A stretch of 64,000 nt of DNA from an uncultured Opitutaceae bacterium (lineage in GTDB: Bacteria > Verrucomicrobiota > Verrucomicrobiia > Opitutales > Opitutaceae): contig CALFNN010000048.1 in assembly GCA_937902925.1 (NCBI GenBank), positions 26,588-90,587 on the forward strand, given 5' to 3'. Made by a program: the position numbers and the translations under genes. Below, piece after piece: positions 38,796 to 49,100 of this stretch. Every line of letters begins with the position of its first letter. Positions within the stretch are counted from its first letter, which is position 1. A model generated the notes under the pieces. It did no database searches and was not told where the DNA came from. It saw only the letters and a program-made list of their open reading frames with translations.

Positions 38796-41700
38796 ATGAC
38801 TCTGTTTCCTCGCGATCTCCCGTCGGTGGCCAAGGCCGCTGCCCTTCATCTCTGCCTCCTCGGCGGACTATTTGCCGCCGGCCCGGCTGCCCGGGGGCAG
38901 AGTCTCCTGACCAACGGCGACTTCTCCGCTTCCGACGCGACCACGCATCTGCCCAACAACTGGACGCCCGAACCCGCGTCCGCGAGCTGGGTGCATGTGG
39001 CCTCGCCCGATCCGACCTCGCCGGGTTCCGGCTACGCGCAGGTGCTCGAGATCGACACGCAGAACGCCGGCACGAGCAGCCTCGGGTTCGTATCGCAGAG
39101 CCTGAACGTCGCGACCTCCGCCGCACCGCTCACGCCGAACAATTACTACGCCGCGCGCGTCCGGGTGCGGGGAACGGCGAACGGACTCGCGAAGCTCGAG
39201 GTCAAGCGCTTCAGCGGCAGCACCGAAATCCTCCCGCGGATCGATTCGCCGGCGTCCAGCACCGCGTGGTCGCGCGTGCAGGTTGGTTTCGACACCTTCC
39301 CGGTGGACGACGATGACGATCCCTCCACGCCATCGCTCCCGGTCACACGGATCGAGGTGCTGCTCCGCTACAAGAAGGATGCGACGGCGGCCGGGCAGAC
39401 GGTGTATTTTGCCGGCGCCGAATTGCTGGACGGCACGAATTCCGCCCTCGGCGCCATCACGCTGGTTCCGACCTTCGAGAGCATCGGGGTGTATGTGCCG
39501 ATCGACGGCGCGATCATTCCCGGCGCGAGCGGACACTCGGTCGAGCTTTCCTATCGGACCGCCGGCGGAGCGACGTGGCTGCCGGCGCTGGCGCCCGATC
39601 CTTACACCACCGAGAACGAGTTTCGTGGCAGCGTGGTGCTGCTCCAGCCGAACCAGAGTTACGAGGTGCAGGCGGTCTTGAAGCTGAACGGCGTGCCGAT
39701 CGGCGTGCCGCAAACGGCGACGGTTTCCACCTGGATCGAGACCGGGACGCTCGACGCCTTGGGAAGAGTCACGACAAACATTCCCGTCGCGGCCCACTCC
39801 ACGTCGCCTCTCACGATCACGGGCGGCGGGACGGATGAGAACCATTGGGTCCGCTACCAGGCGGCGGCCGGCGGCAGCACCATCGATGTCGGCACGAGCT
39901 CCGACAACGCCGTCTTCATCAACAATGCCGCCTACGTGATCGTCGACGGACTCACGATCAAGGGCGGAAAGAAAAAGGCGGTCTACATCAGCAACTCGCA
40001 CCACATCCGGCTGATCAATTGCGACATTTCCGGCTGGAGCGAGGCCGGCACTTTCGGGCTCAACACGACGTCGAGCCCCGAGGTCAAATACGGCTACTTC
40101 GCCGCCGCCCCGTTCACGAACGCGACGCTGATCAACTTGCGCGGCGGCGTTTACGTCCAGGGCGCCAACTCCACCCAGGTCGTGATCGCGCGGAATCTCA
40201 TTCACAATCCGGTCGGCAAGTCGTCGACCTGGGCTTTTGCCGGCAACACGAATCATCCCGCCGGCCCCTCGGGCATCGTCCTCGACACGACCGGCGGCAA
40301 CAATGTCGTCCGCGACAACGACATCATCGCGGGCGACGGTCATCGGTTCAACGACGTGATCGAGGGCAGCCAGAACGGCGCGACGACCGGCGGCCCGTCG
40401 CTCGACACGGATATCTCCGGCAATCTGCTTTCGGCGTCGAACGACGACGGCACCGAACTCGACGGCGGCCAGAAGAACATCCGCTACTGGCACAACTGGA
40501 TCGACGGCACGCATTCGCAGATCAGCACCGTGCCGGCACTGCAGGGGCCGTCCTACATTTTCCAGAATCTGTTCGTCGGCGGCGACGAGCGCGGCACGAC
40601 GGAGGACGGCTTCAAGCTCGGTGGCGCGCCCGGCGTCGCGCACTTCATCAACAACACCGTCTATACCGAGAACTATGCCTTCTCCGGCGGCCACTCGGGC
40701 GGGAGCTTCAACACGACCATCTTCACGCGAAACAATCTCTTCACCGGTCCCGTGGTCGGAAACGGACTCGTTAAATTCGACAAGGCTGGCTCGTGGTCGA
40801 TCCTGGGCGACATCGATTACGATCTCATTCCCGTCAACGGCATCAACGCGACGGACCTCGCGGCGAAGGAGCCGAACCGGACCGAGGGCTATCCTGATTT
40901 TTCCAATGCGGACGAGCGCTCGTTCCTCCTGATGCCGGGCTCCGCGGGAATCGGAGCGGGCGTGGCCGTCGCCAACATCACGCCGTCCGGGGTGGAGCAT
41001 CCCGATCTCGGCGCGGTCGATCCCGCCACGGCGTCCGCGGCGTGGCCGCTGCGCACCGGCGCGCCCGATGTGTTTCCGATGCGCAGCGTCGTGCGGCTGC
41101 GCGCGGGCACCACGGCGGTGACGAGCCTGCAATTGCTGGCGCCCGGCGCCACCGGCGGCACGTGGACTGCGGCGGCCGGCGAACCGTGGCTCCTGCTCTC
41201 GAGCCGCAGCGGCGGAACGGGCGAAGCGGCGCAGGCGATCAATTGCACCGTGGATGCGAGTGCGCTGGCGGTGGGCCTGCATCGCACCTTCGTTTCCTTC
41301 CGCACCGACACCGGCGCGCTGCGCACCGCGCTGGTCGACGTCGAGGTCGAGCCGGCCACCGATGTCGTCTTCAGCATGGAAGCCGAGGCGGGATTGCCGT
41401 CGGGCGGTTTCGAGGCGATGGCGGACGCGAGTGCAAGCGGTGGCGTTTATGCGCACGCCTACTCGGGCGCCTCCGGGTCCATTCGGCAAAACTTCACCGT
41501 GCCGGCCGACGGCAACTACTGGGTGCACGCCCGCGTGCGCGGCGACGGCCCGAGCGCCCAGTTGCAGAACCAGAATTCGTTCAATCTGCACGTGGACGAC
41601 GCCACCGATCTGGAATGGGATATCGCGGGCCTCGGCACCGACTGGAGTTGGGACACCGCCCAGGTTGTGCCGGCGACCGTGACCGCGGACATCACCGGAC

Positions 41701-44700
41701 CGATCTTCCTCACGGCGGGCGCGCACTTCATCGAGGTGAAGAAACTTTCGTTCGGGATCGGCCTCGACGTCATCGTGGTCAGCAACAGCCCGTTTTCCCC
41801 GCGCGTCGCAACTCCGGTGTTCAGCCCCGTCGGCGGCAACTACACGGCGGCGCAGACGGTGACGATTTCCTCGGCGACGCCGGGTGCGACCATCCGCTAC
41901 ACGACCGACGGAAGCCCGCCGACGCGCGCGACCGGTCTCATCTACACCGGTCCGGTCACGCTCGATCAAACCACGTTGCTCCGCGCCGTCGCCTTCAAGG
42001 ATCAGATGGAGGACAGCCGTCCGCTCGCTGACAAATATTCCTTCGGCGCGCAGGGCGGTCCCGTCGCCGCGCCGGTGTTCAGCCCGGCGGCTGGACTCTA
42101 TCGCGCAGCGCAGAGCGTCACGATGTCCAGCGCGACCGGCGGCGCGACGATCCGCTACACGATCGACGGCAGCGCTCCGAGCGAGACCCACGGTTCCGTT
42201 TACGGTGGTCCAGTCGACGTCGGCGCGACGACCACGCTGCGGGCCATGGCGTTCGCGGACGGCTTGCCCGACAGTGCGGTCACGAGCGGAACGTATACGC
42301 TGCAACCCGCGGCGCCGAGCTTCAGTCCCGCGGGCGGCGCTTACTCGAGCGCGCAGTCCGTGGCGATCGCGACGACCACGAACGGCGCGACGATCCGCTA
42401 CACGACCGACGGCAGCATCCCGAGCGAGACGAACGGTGCGATTTATGCCGGGCCGCTGAACATCGCCGCCACCACCACCCTCAACGCGGTCGCCACGATG
42501 ACTGGCTGGACGGACAGCGTGGTGACGAGCGCCGTTTATACGATCAGCACCCCGCAGGTCGCCGCGCCGACCTTCAGTCCGGCCGGCGGAACCTACGCGA
42601 GCGCACAGTCGGTGACCCTCGCGACCGCGACGGCCGGCGCGACGATTCGTTACACGACGGACGGCAGCACGCCGACTGAAACGGCGGGCACGATCTACGC
42701 CGGCGCCGTGAGTGTCAGTGCCTCCGCGACGCTGAAGGCGATCGCCTATCTCGCGGGCATGGCCGACAGCGCGGTTTCGAGCGCGACTTACACCATCAAC
42801 AGCGGCTCCGGCGGTGGCGCGTCGTTCCAGATGGCCGGCAACGTGGTCGCGATGGAGGCGGAGCACTTCACCTCCCGGACTTCCTCGACGGACAACTGGA
42901 CGGTGATCACCGATCCGAACGCGAGCGGCGGCGCGGCGAACAATGCCGTCCAGTCGCTGCCGAACGATGGCACCGCCTACCCGGCGTTCAACCCGACCGC
43001 CGCGTCGCTCGGCTACGCGATCAACGTGCCGGCGGGTTCGGCCGCGAATTTTTACGTCCACGTCCGCGATTTCGGCGCGACGTCGAGTGACGACTCAATC
43101 TACGTCTCGCTCGACGGCGGGAGCACGACGCAGGTGATCTCGGCCGGCCGCACGCTCGACTGGAAATCGTCGCCGTCGTCATTCGCGCTCCCTGCGGGCT
43201 TTCACACGCTCACCATCTGGGATCGCGAGGATGGCATCGAGCTCGACAAGATTGTCGTCAGCAACAGTTCGACGCCGCCGACCGGCACCGGCCCAGCCGA
43301 GAGCGCGCAGTCGCAGGCGGCGGCGCCGGTCTTCAGCCCCGACGGCGGCAGCTACGCCGGCACGCAGACGGTGACGATCACGACCGCGACGGCAGGCGCG
43401 ACGATCCGCTACACGACGGACGGCAGTGCGCCGAGCGAGACGAGCGGCACGATTTACACGACGCCGCTGACGATCGACGCGACGACCACCGTGAACGCGA
43501 TCGCTTATCTCGACGGCATCAGCGACAGTTCGATTTCCAGCGCCACCTACACGATCGACACCGGTCCGATGGGGCCGACGGCGTTCATGATGACGGGCAA
43601 CGTCGTGGCGATGGAGGCGGAACATTTTTCGTCGCAGACGGCGGCCGGTGGCAAGGACTGGACGCCGATCCACGAGGATGCGGCGAGCGGCTCGGGCAAC
43701 AACGCGGTGCAGATCCTGCCGAACACCGGCGGCGCCTCGCTCGCACCGGACGTGTCCACCCCGCACGTCGATTACCTCGTCAACGTGCCCGCCGGATCCG
43801 CGGCCAGCTTCTATGTGCACCTGCTCGACCGCGGCCCGTCGAGCACCGACGACTCGGTCTACATTTCGATCGACGACAGCACGACGACATTTCAGCAGGT
43901 GACCGCATTCCCCACTTATGTGTGGAAGTCGACGAGCGCGCCGTTCGCGATCGGCGCCGGCCTGCATACGATCACGATCTGGATGCGCGAGGATGGGGCG
44001 ATCGTCGACAAACTCGCCGTCACGACCAGTTCGACGGCGCCCACCGGCACCGGGCCGGCGGAAAGTCCACGGCAGGCCGTGACGGCGCCGGTGTTGACTC
44101 TGCCCGCGGGTCTCACGGTCGAGGCGACCGGACCGACGGGCGCGGCGGTGTCGTTCGCCGCGAGCGCAACCGATGCGTTTGGAAATCCGCTGACACCCGA
44201 GGTGACGCCCGCTTCCGGCAGCACGTTCCCGCTCGGTGCAACGACCGTGAATGCCACGGTCACCGATGCGGCTGGCAACACCTTGACCGCCTCGTTCACG
44301 GTGACCGTCGCGGACACGACCGCGCCGAGCCTGACGCTGCCGGCGAACATCGTGCTCGACGCAACCAGTGCGGCGGGTGCGACTGCGACGTTCACTACGA
44401 GTGCCGCCGATTTGGTGGATCGCGCCGTGCCGGTCGCCGTGAGTGCGACATCCGGCAGCACATTCCCGATTGGAGCGACGAGGGTAACAGCATCGGCCCA
44501 CGATGCCGCGGGAAACTCGGCGACGGGTTCCTTTACCGTCACCGTAAATCCAACGGCGCCAGCAATCACGACCGAGCCACTGGCACAGACGGCGACGGTG
44601 AACGACACGGTGACACTCAGCGCCGCGGTGAGCGGAATTCCGGCGCCGGCGCTGCAATGGCAGAAGGATGGGGCGGACATTCCCGGAGCCACCTCGGCTT

Positions 44701-46037
44701 CATTGACGCTCGCGAGTATCACGACGGCCGACGCCGGTGCTTATACGCTGGTCGCGACAAACGACGCGGGGACGGTGGCAAGCGACGCGACCGTGCTCAC
44801 GGTCAATAAAGCCGTCGCCAACGTGGCGCTGGACGACGCGAGTGTGGTTTACGACGGCTTGGCGCATCCGCTCACCGCGACCACGGTGCCCGCCGGACTG
44901 CCGGTCACGCTGACGTATGACGGCGGCAGCACGCCACCGATTGCCGCCGGCAGCTATACGGTCGTCGCGACCGTGAGCGACGCCAACTACCTCGGCACGG
45001 CGACAGCGACACTCACGATCGCGAAGGCGCCGGCGGCCATCACGCTCGGCGATCTCGTGCAAAACTACGATGGCATGCCCAAATCGGTCAGCGTAGCGAC
45101 GACGCCGGCGGGCCTCGGATTCAGTGTCACCTACGACGGCAATCCGCAGCCACCGACGGCGCCGGGCGCTCATGCGGTGGTGGTTGCCATCGTCGATCCC
45201 AACTACACCGGCACCGCGACTGGCACGCTCACGATTGGCGTGACGGCGCTGGTCCGGCACGCGCCCACAATCAACGGCACGGTCGATGGCTCGGTGCAGA
45301 CGCTGTCGGGGGAAAGCTTCACGCTGAACGGCGGCGCCGCGGTGACGGGCGACGTGCTGGTTCCCGGAACGCCGGCGGTTCGGCTCAACGGGAGTCCCAA
45401 TTACGGCGGCACGCTCGACGGCAATGGCGGCGATTCGCCGGCGGGATATCAGGTCACGCTCAACGGGGGAGTGGCGCTGCGTCACATCGTGCGCCGCACC
45501 GATCCCGTCGCGATGCCGGTGGTCGCAGCGCCGCCGGCGCCATCGGGCTCGCGTGATGTTGTGCTGAATCAAACCGGGCAGGACGCCGGCGATTTCGCGA
45601 CGGTGCGCAACCTCACGCTCAACGGGAACGTGGGCGCGATTGCCGTGCCGGCCGGCGCGTATGGCAACCTCACCGCGAACGGCGGCAGCGGCTTTGTCCT
45701 CGGCGTCGCCGGAGCGACCGGGCCGGCGGTCTACGATTTGCAGGCGCTTACATTGAACGGCAGCGCGCAACTCCAGATCGTCGGGCCCGTGGTGCTGACG
45801 CTGGCGAACGGGTTGACATTGAACGGCACGGTCGGCGCGTCGGCGCATCCCGAGTGGCTGACGCTGCGGATCGCGTCGGGCGGGCTGACCCTGAACGGCA
45901 ATGTGGTTCTCGCCGGCAACGTAGTCGCGCCTTCCGGCACAATCACGATCAACGGCGGCAGTCAGCTCCTCGGCACGACGGTCAGCGACCGCCTGGTCCT
46001 GAACGGGAACGCCGAGCTGCGCCAGCCGTCGCCGTGA
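38796..46037 (+). CDS. Giant secreted multidomain beta-helix protein (first of three paralogues)
   Basis: A 2413-aa exported protein. After the signal peptide (cut near ARG-QS) come a C-rich-free N-terminal beta domain, a fibronectin-like part and a right-handed parallel beta-helix (about 332-722, AAYVIVDGLTIKGG repeats). A BACON-like domain (about 749-856) and a CBM35-like domain (about 857-1002) follow. Next are four chitobiase/hexosaminidase C-terminal-type repeats (1004-1335), a CBM6/35-like domain (1344-1502), a fifth repeat (1507-1589), another CBM-like domain (to 1755), two HYR domains, an Ig-like domain (about 1923-2004) and two MBG-type domains. The tail (2148-2413) is rich in the motif LTLNGN. 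The helix resembles polysaccharide lyases and glycan-binding proteins, but I cannot point to catalytic residues. Its role is probably glycan binding or cleavage at the cell surface. Confidence 0.88.
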   Translation: MTLFPRDLPSVAKAAALHLCLLGGLFAAGPAARGQSLLTNGDFSASDATTHLPNNWTPEPASASWVHVASPDPTSPGSGYAQVLEIDTQNAGTSSLGFVSQSLNVATSAAPLTPNNYYAARVRVRGTANGLAKLEVKRFSGSTEILPRIDSPASSTAWSRVQVGFDTFPVDDDDDPSTPSLPVTRIEVLLRYKKDATAAGQTVYFAGAELLDGTNSALGAITLVPTFESIGVYVPIDGAIIPGASGHSVELSYRTAGGATWLPALAPDPYTTENEFRGSVVLLQPNQSYEVQAVLKLNGVPIGVPQTATVSTWIETGTLDALGRVTTNIPVAAHSTSPLTITGGGTDENHWVRYQAAAGGSTIDVGTSSDNAVFINNAAYVIVDGLTIKGGKKKAVYISNSHHIRLINCDISGWSEAGTFGLNTTSSPEVKYGYFAAAPFTNATLINLRGGVYVQGANSTQVVIARNLIHNPVGKSSTWAFAGNTNHPAGPSGIVLDTTGGNNVVRDNDIIAGDGHRFNDVIEGSQNGATTGGPSLDTDISGNLLSASNDDGTELDGGQKNIRYWHNWIDGTHSQISTVPALQGPSYIFQNLFVGGDERGTTEDGFKLGGAPGVAHFINNTVYTENYAFSGGHSGGSFNTTIFTRNNLFTGPVVGNGLVKFDKAGSWSILGDIDYDLIPVNGINATDLAAKEPNRTEGYPDFSNADERSFLLMPGSAGIGAGVAVANITPSGVEHPDLGAVDPATASAAWPLRTGAPDVFPMRSVVRLRAGTTAVTSLQLLAPGATGGTWTAAAGEPWLLLSSRSGGTGEAAQAINCTVDASALAVGLHRTFVSFRTDTGALRTALVDVEVEPATDVVFSMEAEAGLPSGGFEAMADASASGGVYAHAYSGASGSIRQNFTVPADGNYWVHARVRGDGPSAQLQNQNSFNLHVDDATDLEWDIAGLGTDWSWDTAQVVPATVTADITGPIFLTAGAHFIEVKKLSFGIGLDVIVVSNSPFSPRVATPVFSPVGGNYTAAQTVTISSATPGATIRYTTDGSPPTRATGLIYTGPVTLDQTTLLRAVAFKDQMEDSRPLADKYSFGAQGGPVAAPVFSPAAGLYRAAQSVTMSSATGGATIRYTIDGSAPSETHGSVYGGPVDVGATTTLRAMAFADGLPDSAVTSGTYTLQPAAPSFSPAGGAYSSAQSVAIATTTNGATIRYTTDGSIPSETNGAIYAGPLNIAATTTLNAVATMTGWTDSVVTSAVYTISTPQVAAPTFSPAGGTYASAQSVTLATATAGATIRYTTDGSTPTETAGTIYAGAVSVSASATLKAIAYLAGMADSAVSSATYTINSGSGGGASFQMAGNVVAMEAEHFTSRTSSTDNWTVITDPNASGGAANNAVQSLPNDGTAYPAFNPTAASLGYAINVPAGSAANFYVHVRDFGATSSDDSIYVSLDGGSTTQVISAGRTLDWKSSPSSFALPAGFHTLTIWDREDGIELDKIVVSNSSTPPTGTGPAESAQSQAAAPVFSPDGGSYAGTQTVTITTATAGATIRYTTDGSAPSETSGTIYTTPLTIDATTTVNAIAYLDGISDSSISSATYTIDTGPMGPTAFMMTGNVVAMEAEHFSSQTAAGGKDWTPIHEDAASGSGNNAVQILPNTGGASLAPDVSTPHVDYLVNVPAGSAASFYVHLLDRGPSSTDDSVYISIDDSTTTFQQVTAFPTYVWKSTSAPFAIGAGLHTITIWMREDGAIVDKLAVTTSSTAPTGTGPAESPRQAVTAPVLTLPAGLTVEATGPTGAAVSFAASATDAFGNPLTPEVTPASGSTFPLGATTVNATVTDAAGNTLTASFTVTVADTTAPSLTLPANIVLDATSAAGATATFTTSAADLVDRAVPVAVSATSGSTFPIGATRVTASAHDAAGNSATGSFTVTVNPTAPAITTEPLAQTATVNDTVTLSAAVSGIPAPALQWQKDGADIPGATSASLTLASITTADAGAYTLVATNDAGTVASDATVLTVNKAVANVALDDASVVYDGLAHPLTATTVPAGLPVTLTYDGGSTPPIAAGSYTVVATVSDANYLGTATATLTIAKAPAAITLGDLVQNYDGMPKSVSVATTPAGLGFSVTYDGNPQPPTAPGAHAVVVAIVDPNYTGTATGTLTIGVTALVRHAPTINGTVDGSVQTLSGESFTLNGGAAVTGDVLVPGTPAVRLNGSPNYGGTLDGNGGDSPAGYQVTLNGGVALRHIVRRTDPVAMPVVAAPPAPSGSRDVVLNQTGQDAGDFATVRNLTLNGNVGAIAVPAGAYGNLTANGGSGFVLGVAGATGPAVYDLQALTLNGSAQLQIVGPVVLTLANGLTLNGTVGASAHPEWLTLRIASGGLTLNGNVVLAGNVVAPSGTITINGGSQLLGTTVSDRLVLNGNAELRQPSP
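41805..42800 (+). repeat. Four tandem CHB_HEX_C-type repeats in the first giant gene
   Basis: Four units of about 81 codons each carry the pattern FSPxGGxY, GATIRYTTDGS, GTIY and AIAY. They are conserved at the DNA level around the codons for GATIRYTTDGS. A fifth copy lies at about 43315-43560, separated by a CBM-like domain. Such arrays act as spacers or carbohydrate-binding stalks. Confidence 0.85.
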
Positions 46038-46065
46038 GCGGGGAGGATAGGGGAACGTGCCCGGC

Positions 46066-46079
46066 TTTATTTGTATCAG
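46066..46079 (+). promoter_or_regulatory. Putative LacI-regulon element, site E
   Basis: TTTATTTGTATCAG matches 12 of 14 consensus positions, 28 bases after the stop of the first giant gene and 91 bases before the ATG of the second. Confidence 0.58.
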
Positions 46080-46170
46080 GGCCGGACGGATTGGGCGGCG
46101 ACTGATTCTGGCAATGCTGGCCAGGCGCCCCGAGCAGTCACGGGCGCCCAACCCCTGTTCCCCCGACCCC

Positions 46171-49100
46171 ATGAAATCCTGCTCGAAAATGTTTCCCTGC
46201 CCGGATTCCGATTTCCGGGCGCACGCGCGCCGCGTCGGTCTGGCGGCGCTGTTGGCCGGCATCGCCACGACGGCGGCCTTTGGACAAAACCTGCTCACTA
46301 ACGGCGACTTTTCATCCTTCGATTCCATCACGCACCTGCCGAACAGCTGGTCGGTTGAATCTGCGAGTGCGAGTTGGGTGCACGTCGTGCAGCCCGACCC
46401 GACGTCGCCCGGCTCCGGCTATTCCCAGGTGCTCGAAATCGACACGCAGAACGCGGGGACGAGCAGTCTCGGGTATGTCTCGCAGAGTTTGAATGTCGCC
46501 AGCTCCGGGGCGCCTCTCACGCCGAACAACAACTATGCGGCACGCGTCTGGGTGAGTGAGAACGGCACCTCGATCGGGCTCGGGGAAGTCGAGGTCAAGC
46601 GGTTCACCGGCAGCGGCGGCAGCACCGAGTTCAAGCCGCGCATCGACTCTCCGCATTCGGGCTCGACGTGGACGCGGATCCAGGTCGGCTTCGACACGAA
46701 TCCCGTCGATGACGACGCCGACCCGGGCACGCCGGATGTCCCGATTACGCGGGTCGAGGTTTTGTTGCGCTACAAGAAGGACGCCACGGCCGACGGAAAG
46801 CACGTGTATTTCGCCGGCGCCGAACTGCTCGACGGTTCGAACTCGACACTTGGGTCGCTCACGCTCGTGCCCACCTTCGAGAGCGTCGGGGTCTACGCCC
46901 CGATCAACGGCGCCATCGTGCCGGGGCCAACCGGCCACACGGTGGAGCTTTCCTACCGGCCGACCGGGACGACCACCTGGCTCCCGGCGCTCAACGCCGA
47001 CGGCTATACGACGGAAAACGAATTTCGCGGGAGCATCCTGCAACTCGACGCGGGTCAGGGCTACGACGTGCAGGCGGTCTTGAAGCTGAACGGCACGACC
47101 ATCGGCTCGGCGCAGACGGCGTCCATTACGACCTGGACGGACAGCGAGACGGTCACCAACGACCGGCCGATTTCGTCCCAATCCACGACGCTGACCATCA
47201 CCGATGCGGGAGCCGATGACAGCCACTGGACGCATTATCATCCCTCCGGTTCGAGCGCGACCATCGACGTCGGCTCCACCGCGGACAATGCCATCTACGT
47301 CAACAACGCCGCCTACGTGGTCATCGACGGCCTCACGATCAAGGGCGGCAAAAGGAAGGCGATCTACATCAACAATTCGCACCACATCCGGATTCGCAAT
47401 TGCGACATTTCCGGCTGGAGCGAGGCGGGCACCTTTGGACAAAACACCACATCCGGCTACGAAGTTAAATATGGTTACTTCACCGGCTCGCCGTTCACGA
47501 AGGACAATCTGATCAACCTGCGCGGCGGCATCTACGTCTATGGTCCCGGCAGCTACGCCATCGTGATCGAGCGCAACCTGATTCACCACCCGGTGGGCCG
47601 TTCCGCCAGCTGGGCTTACTCCGACAACAGCAATCACCCGGCCGGGCCCTCGGGCATCATTCTCGAAACGACGGGCGGCAATCACGTCATCCGCGACAAC
47701 GACATCATCGCCGGCGACGACAACGCGATCTTCGGCGGGCATCGGTTCAACGACGTCATTGAAGGCAAGGAAAACGGGCTGACCACCGGCGGTCCGTCGC
47801 TCGACACGGACATTTCCGGCAATGTCCTTTCCGGCTCCAACGACGACGGCACGGAACTCGACGGCGGGCAGAAAAACATCCGCTATTGGAACAACTGGGT
47901 CGAGGGCACGCATTCGCAGATCAGCACCGTGCCGGCGCTCCAGGGGCCATCGTATATCTTCAAGAATATCTTCGTCGGCGGCGACGAGCGCGGCACGACC
48001 GAGGACGGGTTCAAGCTCGGCGGCGCGCCGGGCATCGCCCATTTCATCAACAACACCGTTTACACGCAGAACTACGCCTTCTCCGGCGGCCACTCGGGCG
48101 GGAGTTTCTTCACGACGATTGCCACCCGCAACAACCTCTTCACCGGACCGGTGGTCGGCAACGGGCTCGTCAAATTCGACAAGTCCGGCGCGTGGTCGCT
48201 TCTCGGCGACGCGGACTACGACCTCATCCCGGTCAATGGCATCAATGCGATCAGCCCGGCGACGAAGGAGCCGAACCACGTCGAGGGTTATCCCGACTTT
48301 TCCGATCCGGATGGGCGTTCATTCCTGCTGATGCCGGGCTCGGCGGGCGCCGCGGCGGGCGTCGTCGTGCCGAACGTCACGCCGGACGGCGTGAGCACGC
48401 CCGACATGGGGGCCGTCGACGTTGCCACTTCGGCGTCGTCGTTTCCGCTGCGCGCCGCGACGCCCGACGTGTTTCCGCTCCGCAGCGTCGTCCGGTTGCG
48501 CACGGGCACGCAGTCCACGGCGGCACTCCAATTGAACGCGCCCACGTCCACGGGCAGCACGTGGTCGGCCACGCCGGGCGAGAGCTGGCTTTCGCTCTCG
48601 GCTGCCAGCGGCAGCACCGGCAGCACCGGCAGCAGCGTGCAGCCGATCACGTGCACCATCGACGCGACCGGACTGACCGTCGGCCCGCACCACACGTTCA
48701 TCTCGTTCCGCACCGACCAGGGCGCACTGCGCACGGCACTCCTCGATGTCGAAGTCGAGCCCGCCACGGATATTTCGTTTACGATGGAGGCGGAGGATGG
48801 GCTGCCGTCGGGCGGTTTCGCGCTCGTCTCGGATTCGAGCGCGAGCGGCGGCGCCTATGCCCACGCCTATTCCGGCGCGAGCGGCTCGATCCGGCAGGAC
48901 TTCACCATCGCGACGGCGGGCGACTACTACGTGCACGCCCGGGTGCGGGCCGATGGCCCGAGCGCCCAGTTGCAGAATCAGAACTCGTTCAATCTGCACG
49001 TCGACAACGCCACCGATCTCGCGTGGAGCTTTGCCGGCGTCGGCACCGACTGGAGCTGGGACACCGCGCGGGTCGTCCCGGCGACCGTCACCGCGGACGT

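Noticed and set aside
41805..43560. Regular DNA repeats resembling a CRISPR or minisatellite
   Set aside because: The period is about 81 codons, in frame, and translates to chitobiase-C-type domains; there are no short palindromic repeats with unique spacers.
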